Shown here one piece after another: positions 1 to 7,428 of a stretch of 64,000 nt of DNA. The notes below the pieces were generated by a model that saw only the letters and a program-made list of their open reading frames with translations, had not been told where the DNA came from and did no database searches. A program made the translations under genes and the position numbers. Position 1 is the stretch's first letter. The number at the start of each line of letters is the position of its first letter. Origin of the DNA: Altererythrobacter sp. B11 (GTDB lineage Bacteria; Pseudomonadota; Alphaproteobacteria; Sphingomonadales; Sphingomonadaceae); contig NZ_AP018498.1 in assembly GCF_003569745.1 (NCBI RefSeq), positions 3,778,047-3,842,046 on the forward strand, written 5' to 3'.

Positions 1-401
1 TTGCCGTCCTTCTCGGCCAGCCACACCCAGCCGCTGGCGAAGTGGCCTGCGCCGCGATCGGCCAGCTTGGTCTTCAGTTCGTCAAAGCTGCCGAACGCCG
101 CGTCGATCATGCTGGCGAGCTCATCCGTCGGCACCACGGCGTCGGGCGAGAGGGAATGCCAGTAGAAGCCGTGGTTCCAGCTCTGCGCGGAGTTGTTGAA
201 CAGGCCCTGGTTGCTGCCGCGCGCGGAGGCGATCACGTCTTCCAGCGGCTTGCCGGCGAGGTCGGTGCCTTCGACGGCGGCATTGGTCTTGTCGATATAG
301 GTCTTGTGATGCTTGCCGTGGTGGAAGCTCAGCGTTTCGGCGGAAATCGCGGGAGCCAGTGCCTCGCTGTCATAGGGCAGGGGCATCAGTTCGAAAGCCA
401 T
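1..401 (-). CDS. sodB: Superoxide dismutase, Fe/Mn family (3' end outside window)
   Basis: Disproportionates superoxide to oxygen and hydrogen peroxide in the cytoplasm. Only the first 133 codons are in the window; the gene runs off the left edge. The N-terminus MAFELMPLPYDSEAL is the classic start of the family, followed by the HHGKHHKTYIDKTN helix with the first metal-binding His, the SWNHGFYWHSLSP segment with the second metal-binding His, and GHFASGWVWL. A Shine-Dalgarno-like GGAAGGA lies just upstream of the ATG. Metal preference cannot be settled because the C-terminal ligands are missing, though the GAGHF...NHxFYW pattern resembles iron or cambialistic enzymes. Confidence 0.95.
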   Translation of the reverse strand, partial: MAFELMPLPYDSEALAPAISAETLSFHHGKHHKTYIDKTNAAVEGTDLAGKPLEDVIASARGSNQGLFNNSAQSWNHGFYWHSLSPDAVVPTDELASMIDAAFGSFDELKTKLADRGAGHFASGWVWLAEKDG

Positions 402-487
402 GGGAACGTCCTTCCTGTTTCAGAATCGCTGGGGGGTTCATGCACACAATGCGCGGGACAGTCACGCGTTGCAGTTGCGAGCAATTC

Positions 488-1774
488 TCAACCGTTCGGA
501 CTATGGTCCGTTGCCGGTTCGCCGGGCGCCGGGTGGCCGCGATCGATCCAGGCGGTAACGGCGACGTCCATCGTCACATTGCCCACGGTGCGAACGATAT
601 CGGGCAGCATTTCCACCGCCACCAGCAGCGCCAGCGGCTCCACCGGCACGCCCATCGCCAGGGCGATCGGCCCGATCGAGGTGACGAAGCTGACGGCGCC
701 GGGAAGGCTGACCGAACCCACCGTGGTGACCAGCGCCACGGCCACGCCGGTGGCGATCACCGTCGGCGTCAGGACGACGCCGGTGAGCCGCGCGACATAG
801 ATCGCCACCGCGAGGTTCATCGCCGGGCTGGTTGCGCGGAAGATCGCCACCGCCAGCGGCAGGACGAAGTCGGCCGTCGCCTCGCGAACCCCCAGCTGCC
901 GGCAGGAGCCGAGCATGGCCGGCAGGCTCGCCAGCGAGCTTTGGGTGGACAGCGCCACGGCCTGCGCCGGCATCACGGCGCGGGCGAAGGCCGGCAGCGA
1001 CTGCCGCGCCGCCAGCAGCGCCAGCCCATACGCCGCGAGGAGGATCAGCAGCCCGGTGGTGGAAACCAGCAGGATGTAATGCCCCAGTGCGGCGAAAGCG
1101 CCCCCGCCGCTGCGTAGCCCCACCCCGATCGCCAGCGCAAACACACCGGCCGGGGCAAGCCACAGCACCCAGCCGATCACGATCAGCATGGCATTGCCCA
1201 GCCCCGCGAACAGGCGGAGCAGCGTTTCCCGCTGCCCCTCCTCCAATCGCGTGATCGCCACCGCGAGGGCGACGAAGAACACGATCAGCGGGAGCATGGC
1301 CGTTTCGGCCGCGGCGGCGAAGACATTCGGTGCGACCAGCGATTCCAGAAAGGCGCCGATGCCCGGCACCTCCTGCGGCGGGCCGCCCGTAACCGCCAGC
1401 GCAGCGGCCGAGACGCCGGGAATGGGAAAGACCTCCAGCAGCAGCGGGGTGAGCACGCCGGCGAGGACCGACCCGGCGGCGAGCACGGCGACAATCGCCA
1501 TCAGCGTGCGCCGGGCCATCGTGCCCGCCCGCGCCGTCGCCACCATCCGCGCAATGCCGGTCACCAGCAGCGCGGCCACCAGCGGGATGATCGTCATCTG
1601 CAAGGCACTCAGCCAGACCCTCCCGACGGGCCCGCTCACCGCCAGCACAGATTCGCTCGCATTGCCTCCGGCAAGCGCCCAGCCGAGCGCCAGGCCCACC
1701 ACCAAGGCGGCGAGAGTCCGGCCGGCCGGAAGCTCAATCTGCTGCAATGCGTTGCTATCGCCGGCTCTGGCCAT
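488..1774 (-). CDS. Dicarboxylate/amino acid:cation symporter (DAACS family)
   Basis: 428-residue inner-membrane secondary transporter of the DctA/GltP (DAACS) family, which couples uptake of C4-dicarboxylates or acidic amino acids to Na+ or H+. About eight hydrophobic segments are visible, plus a Ser/Thr-rich re-entrant loop ([15 protein letters not shown], corresponding to the family's SSSAATLP motif) and the unwound segment near [14 protein letters not shown]. The start [11 protein letters not shown] was chosen; a longer frame continues upstream into glmM DNA and is not credible. Divergent from glmM with an 81-bp gap. Substrate cannot be assigned; the SSS motif is altered to STQSS, so the gene is not called dctA. 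Confidence 0.88.
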   Translation of the reverse strand: MARAGDSNALQQIELPAGRTLAALVVGLALGWALAGGNASESVLAVSGPVGRVWLSALQMTIIPLVAALLVTGIARMVATARAGTMARRTLMAIVAVLAAGSVLAGVLTPLLLEVFPIPGVSAAALAVTGGPPQEVPGIGAFLESLVAPNVFAAAAETAMLPLIVFFVALAVAITRLEEGQRETLLRLFAGLGNAMLIVIGWVLWLAPAGVFALAIGVGLRSGGGAFAALGHYILLVSTTGLLILLAAYGLALLAARQSLPAFARAVMPAQAVALSTQSSLASLPAMLGSCRQLGVREATADFVLPLAVAIFRATSPAMNLAVAIYVARLTGVVLTPTVIATGVAVALVTTVGSVSLPGAVSFVTSIGPIALAMGVPVEPLALLVAVEMLPDIVRTVGNVTMDVAVTAWIDRGHPAPGEPATDHSPNG

Positions 1775-1855
1775 GAAGTCCCCTGTGGTGGTGACATTAG
1801 CGGCGCAACACGCCATGGCAACCAGCCGAACGGCATGGAGAGTACCGGGGGTAGA

Positions 1856-3196
1856 ATGGGACGCAGCTTTTTCGGCACCGATGGGATCCGCGGCCGCGCC
1901 AATGCCGGCGTGCTCACCGCCGCCACGGCCATGAAGGTGGGTCAGGCAGCGGGCTGCCATTTCCTGCGCGGCACGCACAAGCACCGCGTGGTGATCGGCA
2001 AGGACACGCGCCTTTCCGGCTATATGATGGAGACCGCGCTGGTCGCCGGCTTCACCAGCGTCGGCATGGATGTGATCATGACCGGCCCCCTCCCCACCCC
2101 GGCAGTCGCCCTGCTGGCGCGGGAAATGCGCGCGGACCTCGGCGTGATGATCTCCGCCAGTCACAACCCTTTCGCGGACAACGGCATCAAGCTGTTCGGG
2201 CCGGACGGCTTCAAGCTGTCCGACGCGGATGAGGAAGCGATCGAGCGCGCGATGCGGGAAGAACAGCCGCTGGCGCAGGGCGAGGCCATCGGCCGGGCAC
2301 GGCGGATCGAGGATTCGCGCGGGCGCTACATCCACGCGATCAAGCAGTCCCTCCCCTCCAACATCCGGCTGGACGGGCTGAAGATCGTGGTCGATTGCGC
2401 AAATGGTGCCGCCTACACGGTCGCCCCCACCGCCATCTGGGAACTGGGCGCCGAAGTGATCGCCATGGGCGTGGAACCCGATGGCCTCAACATCAACGAC
2501 GGCGTCGGCTCGACCGATCTCGCCGCGATCAAGGCGCGTGTGGTGGCCGAGGGAGCCGACATCGGCATTGCGCTGGATGGCGATGCCGACCGGCTGATCG
2601 TGATCGACGAGAAGGGCAACGCCGTGGATGGCGACCAGATCATGGCACTGATCGGCACGCGCCTGGCCGAAGCCGGCACTTTGCGCGGCGGCGGGGTGGT
2701 GGCCACGATCATGTCCAATCTCGGGCTGGAGCGGATGCTGAACGCCCGCGGTCTGAACCTCGTGCGTACGAAGGTGGGCGACCGCCACGTGCTGGAGGAG
2801 ATGCGCCGGGGCGGATACAATGTCGGCGGGGAGCAATCGGGCCACATGATCCTGCTCGACCACGCAACCACCGGCGATGGCTGCATCGCCGCACTGCAGG
2901 TGCTCGCCTCGCTGGTCCGTTCGCGCAAGCGCGCCAGCGAATTGCTGCATCTGTTCGATCCGGTGCCGCAGCTGCTCAAGAACGTGACCTATGCCGGCGG
3001 CAATCCGTTGGAGCATGCCACGGTGAAGGCGGCGATTGCCGAAGGCGAGGCAGCGCTGGCTGGGCGCGGGCGGCTGGTGATCCGCAAATCCGGCACCGAG
3101 CCCAAGATCCGCGTCATGGCGGAAGGCGACGAAGCCGGCGAAGTGGAGCGCGTGGTGAACGATATCTGCAGCGCAGTGCAGGCAGCCGCAGCATGA
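1856..3196 (+). CDS. glmM: Phosphoglucosamine mutase GlmM
   Basis: Converts glucosamine-6-phosphate to glucosamine-1-phosphate, the step before UDP-GlcNAc synthesis for peptidoglycan and LPS. The 446-residue protein starts [14 protein letters not shown], matching the E. coli N-terminus in layout. The active-site phosphoserine is Ser102 in VMISASHNP, the same number as in E. coli; a DGDADR metal-binding loop lies in the middle and the phosphate-binding [13 protein letters not shown] near the C-terminus. An in-frame ATG at 1835 is less likely: it adds MESTGGR, while the GGGGG run serves the ATG at 1856. The stop overlaps the next start (ATGA), so a glmM-DUF1272-thiD operon is likely. Confidence 0.97.
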   Translation: MGRSFFGTDGIRGRANAGVLTAATAMKVGQAAGCHFLRGTHKHRVVIGKDTRLSGYMMETALVAGFTSVGMDVIMTGPLPTPAVALLAREMRADLGVMISASHNPFADNGIKLFGPDGFKLSDADEEAIERAMREEQPLAQGEAIGRARRIEDSRGRYIHAIKQSLPSNIRLDGLKIVVDCANGAAYTVAPTAIWELGAEVIAMGVEPDGLNINDGVGSTDLAAIKARVVAEGADIGIALDGDADRLIVIDEKGNAVDGDQIMALIGTRLAEAGTLRGGGVVATIMSNLGLERMLNARGLNLVRTKVGDRHVLEEMRRGGYNVGGEQSGHMILLDHATTGDGCIAALQVLASLVRSRKRASELLHLFDPVPQLLKNVTYAGGNPLEHATVKAAIAEGEAALAGRGRLVIRKSGTEPKIRVMAEGDEAGEVERVVNDICSAVQAAAA

Positions 3197-3423
3197 GCCT
3201 GGAGATGCGCCCCGATTGCGAACGCTGCGGAGCCGATCTGCCGGCGTCCGCGCCCGGCGCCTTCATTTGCAGCCTGGAGTGCACCTTCTGCGCCGAATGC
3301 GCCGAGGCGCTGGATGATCGCTGCCCGAACTGCGGCGGCGAACTGGTCGATCGTCCCACCCGCCCCCGGCGATGGCTCGATTCCTACCCGGCTTCCACCC
3401 TGCGGCGCCACAAGCCGGCATGA
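3193..3423 (+). CDS. DUF1272 family small Cys-rich protein
   Basis: 76-residue protein with a zinc-ribbon-like cysteine arrangement: CxxC near the start ([10 protein letters not shown]), then [13 protein letters not shown] and CPNCGG. This is the DUF1272 pattern, a family without a known function; zinc binding is inferred from Cys spacing. It overlaps glmM by ATGA at the start and thiD by ATGA at the end, so translation of the three genes is probably coupled. Nothing ties it chemically to GlmM or ThiD. Confidence 0.88.
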   Translation: MSLEMRPDCERCGADLPASAPGAFICSLECTFCAECAEALDDRCPNCGGELVDRPTRPRRWLDSYPASTLRRHKPA

Positions 3424-4208
3424 ACGCCCCACCCCGCATCCTGGCGATTGCCGGCTCCGACAGCTCGGGCGGTGCGGGCATCCAGGCGGACATCAAGACC
3501 GTCACGATGCTCGGCGGCTATGCGATGACCGCCATCACGGCCGTCACCGCGCAGAACACCACCGGCGTGCAGGCGGTGGAAGTGCTGCCGGCGGAATTTG
3601 TCGCGGCGCAGATCGACAGCTGCCTGTCGGACATCGGCGTGGACGCGGTGAAGATCGGCATGCTCGGCTCCGCCGCCATCGCCCATGGCGCGGCCGATGC
3701 CATCGGCAACCTGCAAGTGCCGATCGTCTTCGATCCGGTCATGATCGCCACCAGCGGCGCCGTGCTGGCTGACGGGGAGACGATCGCGGCTTTCCGCCGG
3801 CTGATGGACATCGCCACGCTGGTAACACCGAACCTGCCCGAGCTCGAAGCTTTGACGGAGCGAGCCTGCAAGGATGGCGACGCGATCTACGAAGCGGCCG
3901 CAGCGCTCTGTGCGCAACATGGCTGCCATGTCCTCGCCAAGGGCGGACATGCCGAAGGGGAGCGGGTGACCGACCTGCTGGTCAAGCCCGATGGCTCCGC
4001 CGTCGCCTTCGACCATGCGCGGATCGAGACCCGCCACACGCATGGCACAGGCTGCACGCTGTCATCCGCGATCGCGACCCTGCTGGGCCATGGGCAGAGC
4101 GTGGAACATTCGGTGCGGCTGGCGCGGCAATTCGTCTTCAAGGCGATCAAGGCCGCGCCCGGCTTCGGCGCCGGGCATGGCCCCATGGGGCATCAGGGGG
4201 TCCGTTAG
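3420..4208 (+). CDS. thiD: Hydroxymethylpyrimidine/phosphomethylpyrimidine kinase ThiD
   Basis: Phosphorylates HMP and HMP-phosphate to HMP-pyrophosphate for thiamine synthesis. 262 residues, normal for the family. Signature parts are the N-terminal ILAIAGSDSSGGAGIQAD, FDPVMIATSG, VTPNLPE and the C-terminal anion-hole motif THGTGCTLSSAIA with the catalytic Asp/Cys region typical of ribokinase-fold pyrimidine kinases. The ATG overlaps the DUF1272 stop. The stop overlaps the end of the convergent LOG-family gene by four bases. No thi-box or other thiamine genes are seen nearby. Confidence 0.95.
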   Translation: MNAPPRILAIAGSDSSGGAGIQADIKTVTMLGGYAMTAITAVTAQNTTGVQAVEVLPAEFVAAQIDSCLSDIGVDAVKIGMLGSAAIAHGAADAIGNLQVPIVFDPVMIATSGAVLADGETIAAFRRLMDIATLVTPNLPELEALTERACKDGDAIYEAAAALCAQHGCHVLAKGGHAEGERVTDLLVKPDGSAVAFDHARIETRHTHGTGCTLSSAIATLLGHGQSVEHSVRLARQFVFKAIKAAPGFGAGHGPMGHQGVR

Positions 4209-5137
4209 AACTCCGGCAGGCGCGGGCCGTGCAGTTCGTAGAACCGCGTGATGTGATCCCACGCCTCGTCCGCCGTCTCGCACCAGGTGATGAGATCGAG
4301 ATCGGCCTGTGAGATCGTGCCTTCACGGGCCAGCGCGCCGAAGTCGATCACCCGGGTCCAGAATTCCTTGCCGAACAGCAGCACGGGGATCGGCTTCATC
4401 TTGCCGGTCTGGATCAGCGTCAGCAGCTCGAACATCTCGTCGAACGTGCCGAAGCCGCCGGGGAACACCGCCACCGCCCGCGCGCGCATCAGGAAGTGCA
4501 TCTTGCGCAGCGCGAAATAGTGGAACTGGAACGAGAGATAGGGCGTCACATAGGGGTTCGGCGCCTGCTCGTGCGGCAGCACGATGTTTAGCCCGATGGA
4601 TTCGGCGCCGGCATCCGACGCGCCCTTGTTGGCGGCTTCCATGATCGAGGGCCCGCCGCCCGAGCAGACGACGAACTGCCGCCGCCCATCCTCGATGATG
4701 GACTTTTCGCTCACCAGCCGGGCAAGCTTGTAGGCCTCCGCATAGTATTTCGCCTTCTCGGCCAGCCGCTCCACCACCAGCCGTTCCTCGACCGGCAGAT
4801 CCTTCGCGCCTTCCAGCGCCGTTTCCACGGCCTCCGGCGGCGGTATGCGGGCGGAGCCATACATCACCAGCGTGGAGCCCACGCGCGCTTCGTCCAGCAG
4901 CATTTCCGGCTTCAGCAGTTCCAGCTGGAAGCGGACCGGGCGCAATTCGTCGCGCAGCAGGAAATCGGTGTCACGGAAGGCCAGACGGTAGGCGGGGTGC
5001 TGCGTCTGCGGCGTCTGCTGCGGGGCAGCCTCGGCGAAGTTCGCCTCCTGCTCGGCGCGGTAGAAAGCCCGGTCGCCCAGATCGCGGTCTGCCCGCTCCG
5101 CACGCTCGGCGCGTTCCACATCCTCACTGTCGCTCAC
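4205..5137 (-). CDS. LOG-family (TIGR00730-like) Rossmann-fold protein
   Basis: 310-residue protein of the LOG/lysine-decarboxylase-like family. It has the two family motifs, SGGGPSIMEAANKGA and PGGFGTFDEMFE, that form the nucleotide monophosphate site. Characterised relatives hydrolyse cytokinin or purine nucleoside monophosphates; the bacterial role of this long subgroup is not established. A charged 60-residue N-terminal extension precedes the fold. The GTG at 5137 (VSDSEDVERAERAE) is preferred over an ATG at 5185 because GGAGAG lies six bases upstream of the GTG. The gene reads away from the left end of the integrated element. Confidence 0.85.
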   Translation of the reverse strand: MSDSEDVERAERAERADRDLGDRAFYRAEQEANFAEAAPQQTPQTQHPAYRLAFRDTDFLLRDELRPVRFQLELLKPEMLLDEARVGSTLVMYGSARIPPPEAVETALEGAKDLPVEERLVVERLAEKAKYYAEAYKLARLVSEKSIIEDGRRQFVVCSGGGPSIMEAANKGASDAGAESIGLNIVLPHEQAPNPYVTPYLSFQFHYFALRKMHFLMRARAVAVFPGGFGTFDEMFELLTLIQTGKMKPIPVLLFGKEFWTRVIDFGALAREGTISQADLDLITWCETADEAWDHITRFYELHGPRLPEF

Positions 5138-5209
5138 ACATCTCTCCACATGGCCGTTCTTGCCGCAGATAGGAGCTTGCGGCACGGCGCGAAAGCGAAG
5201 GTGGCCGGG

Positions 5210-5230
5210 AAGCTGGATGCCCCGCGAGGA
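5210..5230. repeat. attL core (21-bp direct repeat)
   Basis: Perfect 21-base match to 15017-15037. It duplicates the 3' end of tRNA-Gln, from four bases beyond the CCA end into the T-arm. The rest of the tRNA is absent here, as expected for the distal att copy after site-specific integration. Confidence 0.93.
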
Positions 5231-5263
5231 CTAAGACAAGCGTTGCATTGCAAAACGGTGCGC

Positions 5264-5327
5264 TGGCTAACCGCTTTCGTGCACCAACGCAACTCTGCGG
5301 CTCACCAATCCCCGTTGGCTAACCTCT
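5264..5327 (+). promoter_or_regulatory. Candidate integrase arm-type sites, left end
   Basis: Two copies of TGGCTAACC(G/T)CT at 5264-5275 and 5316-5327. The second is identical over 12 bases to 14947-14958 at the other end of the element, and all three are in the same orientation. In the circular form they would flank the recombination core, which is the arrangement of arm-type sites for tyrosine integrases. The region also covers the probable promoter of the rep gene at 5329. Inference from repeat position only. Confidence 0.5.
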
Positions 5328-5328
5328 G

Positions 5329-6759
5329 ATGGCCACTCGCAACATCTTCGCGAGGGGCGAGCGGACGCCGTCCGGTCTCCTTCACATCCCGACCGAAGGC
5401 GGTGCCATCGAGATGATATTGCCTGAGGACCAGACCTTCGATCTGATCGATCCGGCCACATGGGCGGACGTGGAGCCACCCACACGCCAGTGGGTGCTGG
5501 AAGGCTGGCTCCCCCACCGCCGCGCAGCCTACATTACCGGCGCCGGCGGTGCGGGCAAATCACTTCTCGGCCAGCAGCTGGCAACATGCATCGCTATGGG
5601 GCTCCCGTTCCTTGGCATCCCCACACGCCAGGCGCCCGCGATCTATCTGACAGCGGAGGATGACAGCGACGAGTTGCAGAGGCGCCAGCGCGCCATCTGC
5701 CGTGCGCTTAAGATTTCCGAGGCCGATCTGCATATGAGGTTCTTCCCAATCTCACTGTTCGGCCGATCCGATAACGAGATGGTGGACTTCACGCGCGAGG
5801 ACGGGATGCGCGAGCTTCCCGCGTGGCAGCTGCTCAAGAACACAGCGCGAGAGACCGGCGCGCAGTTCATCGTGCTGGATAACGTCTCACACGTGTTCGC
5901 CGGCAGCGAGATCGACCGCGCCCAAGTGACGGCCTTCGCCAATCGGCTCAACGGGCTGGCCAGCGAGATCGACGGAAGCGTTTTGCTGATCGGGCACCCG
6001 AACAAGCAGGGTGTCGGGAAAGCAGACAAGCAGAGTGACGCCTATTCAGGCTCCACTGCGTGGGAGAATGCCTTCCGCGCGAGGCTCCTCTTCGACACTC
6101 CAAAAAGCGAGGAAGCGCAGGATGACCCTGATCTCCGCCAGCTGTCATTGCCGAAAGCGAACTACGCACGCAAGGGCTGCGCGATCGACGTCCGGTGGTT
6201 CGAGGGGGCGTTCATCTGCGACGGGGATCTACCGCCATCGGTGGCCGATGAAGTCCGCCAGGTGAGCGCGCACACGGCCGCAAACGAGGCCTTCCTGCGC
6301 TGCCTTGATGCGGCAATCCGTCAGAAGCGAGCAGTCTCACACGTACCCGGCGTCAACTATGCTCCGAAGATTTTCTCGGAAATGACAGAGGGCCGCGGCT
6401 ATTCGCCAGAAGCCTTCAAGGGGGCGATGAACCGCCTCGTCCACCTTGGCGCAATCGCGTTCGAGCAGCGACTATGGAAGGGCGAAAACTACCACTGGAA
6501 GGTGGGCATTGCGCGTCCCGAAAGCGATCCGCCAACCCCCGCCAACCCTTTGGCGGATTCTGCCAAAAATGGCGGAAAACCGTCCGCCAACCCCTCCGCC
6601 AACCCTTCCGCCAACCATCCGCCAACCCCTGTCAAAAATGGCGGAAAACCGTCCGCCAACCCCCGTCCGCCAACCTCCCCCTATACTACGTATAGGGGGG
6701 GCGAGCCCCCTTGGGAGGGCTCGCCCCCCTTCGATCCCGACGAACTGGACTGGAACTGA
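5329..6759 (+). CDS. RepA/KaiC-like AAA (AAA_25) replicative ATPase of the element
   Basis: 476-residue RecA-fold ATPase. Walker A is GAGGAGKS (residues 71-78), an ED-rich strand YLTAEDD follows, Walker B is FIVLDNV (Asp184) and LLIGHPNK (His223) matches the sensor strand of RepA-type hexameric helicases. The 290-380 region resembles a winged-helix segment (SPEAFKGAMNRLVHLGAIAFEQ). The tail from about residue 400 is low-complexity, with NGGKPSANP twice and three tandem SANP units; its DNA is an iteron-like repeat block ending in two hairpins. First gene of the element; likely drives its replication after excision. No clear Shine-Dalgarno before the ATG. Confidence 0.82.
   Translation: MATRNIFARGERTPSGLLHIPTEGGAIEMILPEDQTFDLIDPATWADVEPPTRQWVLEGWLPHRRAAYITGAGGAGKSLLGQQLATCIAMGLPFLGIPTRQAPAIYLTAEDDSDELQRRQRAICRALKISEADLHMRFFPISLFGRSDNEMVDFTREDGMRELPAWQLLKNTARETGAQFIVLDNVSHVFAGSEIDRAQVTAFANRLNGLASEIDGSVLLIGHPNKQGVGKADKQSDAYSGSTAWENAFRARLLFDTPKSEEAQDDPDLRQLSLPKANYARKGCAIDVRWFEGAFICDGDLPPSVADEVRQVSAHTAANEAFLRCLDAAIRQKRAVSHVPGVNYAPKIFSEMTEGRGYSPEAFKGAMNRLVHLGAIAFEQRLWKGENYHWKVGIARPESDPPTPANPLADSAKNGGKPSANPSANPSANHPPTPVKNGGKPSANPRPPTSPYTTYRGGEPPWEGSPPFDPDELDWN
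6528..6675. repeat. Iteron-like repeat block, candidate replication origin
   Basis: Eight direct copies of TCCGCCAACC start at 6528, 6538 (first base C), 6583, 6595, 6607, 6618, 6652 and 6666; the inverted core TGGCGGA occurs at 6551, 6570 and 6639. A longer 31-bp unit is repeated exactly at 6564-6594 and 6633-6663, 69 bp apart and in frame. The block sits inside the 3' end of the rep gene. Iterons inside the initiator gene are known from lambda O, so an origin is plausible; a purely protein-level repeat is the alternative. Confidence 0.6.
6677..6729. other. Two overlapping strong inverted repeats next to the iteron block
   Basis: First: CCCCCTATAC (6677-6686) pairs with GTATAGGGGG (6690-6699), a three-base loop. 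Second: GGGGGGCGAGCCC (6696-6708) pairs with GGGCTCGCCCCCC (6717-6729), an eight-base loop. They share bases 6696-6699, so the two hairpins exclude each other on one strand. They lie in the last codons of rep, directly after the repeats. A role in origin function or in downstream expression is inferred. Confidence 0.6.
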
Positions 6760-6763
6760 TCGC

Positions 6764-6922
6764 ATGCATGCTGACCAATCCCGAACGGTCGAGCGCCTCC
6801 GCCACCTCTCGCGGCGGATCGGGCGCCTCTCTCCCAACTGGAGGGACCCGGAAACCTTCTTCGAGGAGCGCAGCGAGATCGAACGCGACCTGCGCCGCAT
6901 TGCGGGTGAGATCGATGGCTAA
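6764..6922 (+). CDS. Short hypothetical protein, element gene
   Basis: 52-residue, highly charged, probably all-helical protein (MHADQSRTVERLRHLSRR ... EERSEIERDLRRIAGEIDG). It starts 4 bp after the rep stop and overlaps the HNH start by 8 bp, so it belongs to a rep-HNH-terL transcription unit. Position just before an HNH gene is where small packaging or regulatory proteins often sit, but no family is recognised and it is too short for a normal small terminase. Confidence 0.6.
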   Translation: MHADQSRTVERLRHLSRRIGRLSPNWRDPETFFEERSEIERDLRRIAGEIDG

Positions 6923-7274
6923 GTGGCCGTACAACACCACCGTCTGGCAGAAGCTGCGCCGCCTCAAGCTCCAGCTGGAGCCGTTCTGCGAGGAGTGCCT
7001 TGGGATCGACCGCTTCGTCGAAGCGAGCCATGTCGATCATCGCCACGCCATCTCGCAAGGCGGCGACCCGTTCCCGTCCGTCGACCAGCTCGCCAGCCTC
7101 TGCCCCTCCTGCCACAGCGCCAAGACGGCGCGCGGGCCGGAGGCTGGTGCTGTCCGCACTCGGAAGCCTCGCAAGGGCTGTAATCCCGATGGATCGCCAC
7201 TTGATCCACATCATCCGTGGGCTGCAAATAATCGAGCAAGGCGATTATTCGGCAAGAGCGGGCATCGACATTAA
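6915..7274 (+). CDS. HNH endonuclease, phage packaging type
   Basis: 119 residues. It has the CxxC zinc pair (FCEEC), the HVDHRHAISQGGD motif with the catalytic His, and LASLCPSCHSAKTA with the second zinc pair and final His: the order of the HNH proteins found beside terminase genes in HK97-like phages. Those proteins assist terminase in cutting at cos during packaging. ATG at 6915 chosen because MAKWPYNTTVWQKLR is typical for the group. The next gene, terL, is 154 bp away, leaving a gap where a small terminase gene is usually found. Confidence 0.88.
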   Translation: MAKWPYNTTVWQKLRRLKLQLEPFCEECLGIDRFVEASHVDHRHAISQGGDPFPSVDQLASLCPSCHSAKTARGPEAGAVRTRKPRKGCNPDGSPLDPHHPWAANNRARRLFGKSGHRH

Positions 7275-7428
7275 TCGATAAATCCGATGGAAAAATCTCT
7301 CACAGCTGCGGCTTCCGTACCACCCGCCCCTAGGAGGAGAGAGTTAGTTAGGTTCAGCCGTTCTAGTGATCGATTTCTTCGATTTATGAGCGAAATCGAC
7401 AATAGTTACTTATCGAGAAAGGCGATTT
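7275..7428. other. Non-coding gap between HNH and terL; candidate cos/packaging region
   Basis: No frame here looks like a small terminase. The stretch is more AT-rich than its surroundings. It holds an inverted repeat TCGATTTC (7370-7377) / GAAATCGA (7392-7399) and two copies of CGATTTATG (7380-7388, 7423-7431), the second overlapping the terL start. A cos or terminase binding site is possible because HNH-terL elements are usually cos-packaging; this is inference. Confidence 0.35.

Noticed and set aside
488..3016. An 842-aa open frame on the minus strand covering the symporter and most of glmM in antisense
   Set aside because: Only residues from 1774 down match a transporter; the rest is the reverse of glmM and is compositional.
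6528..6675. CRISPR array
   Set aside because: Repeats are short, unevenly spaced (11-45 bp), partly inverted and inside a coding frame; no cas genes.
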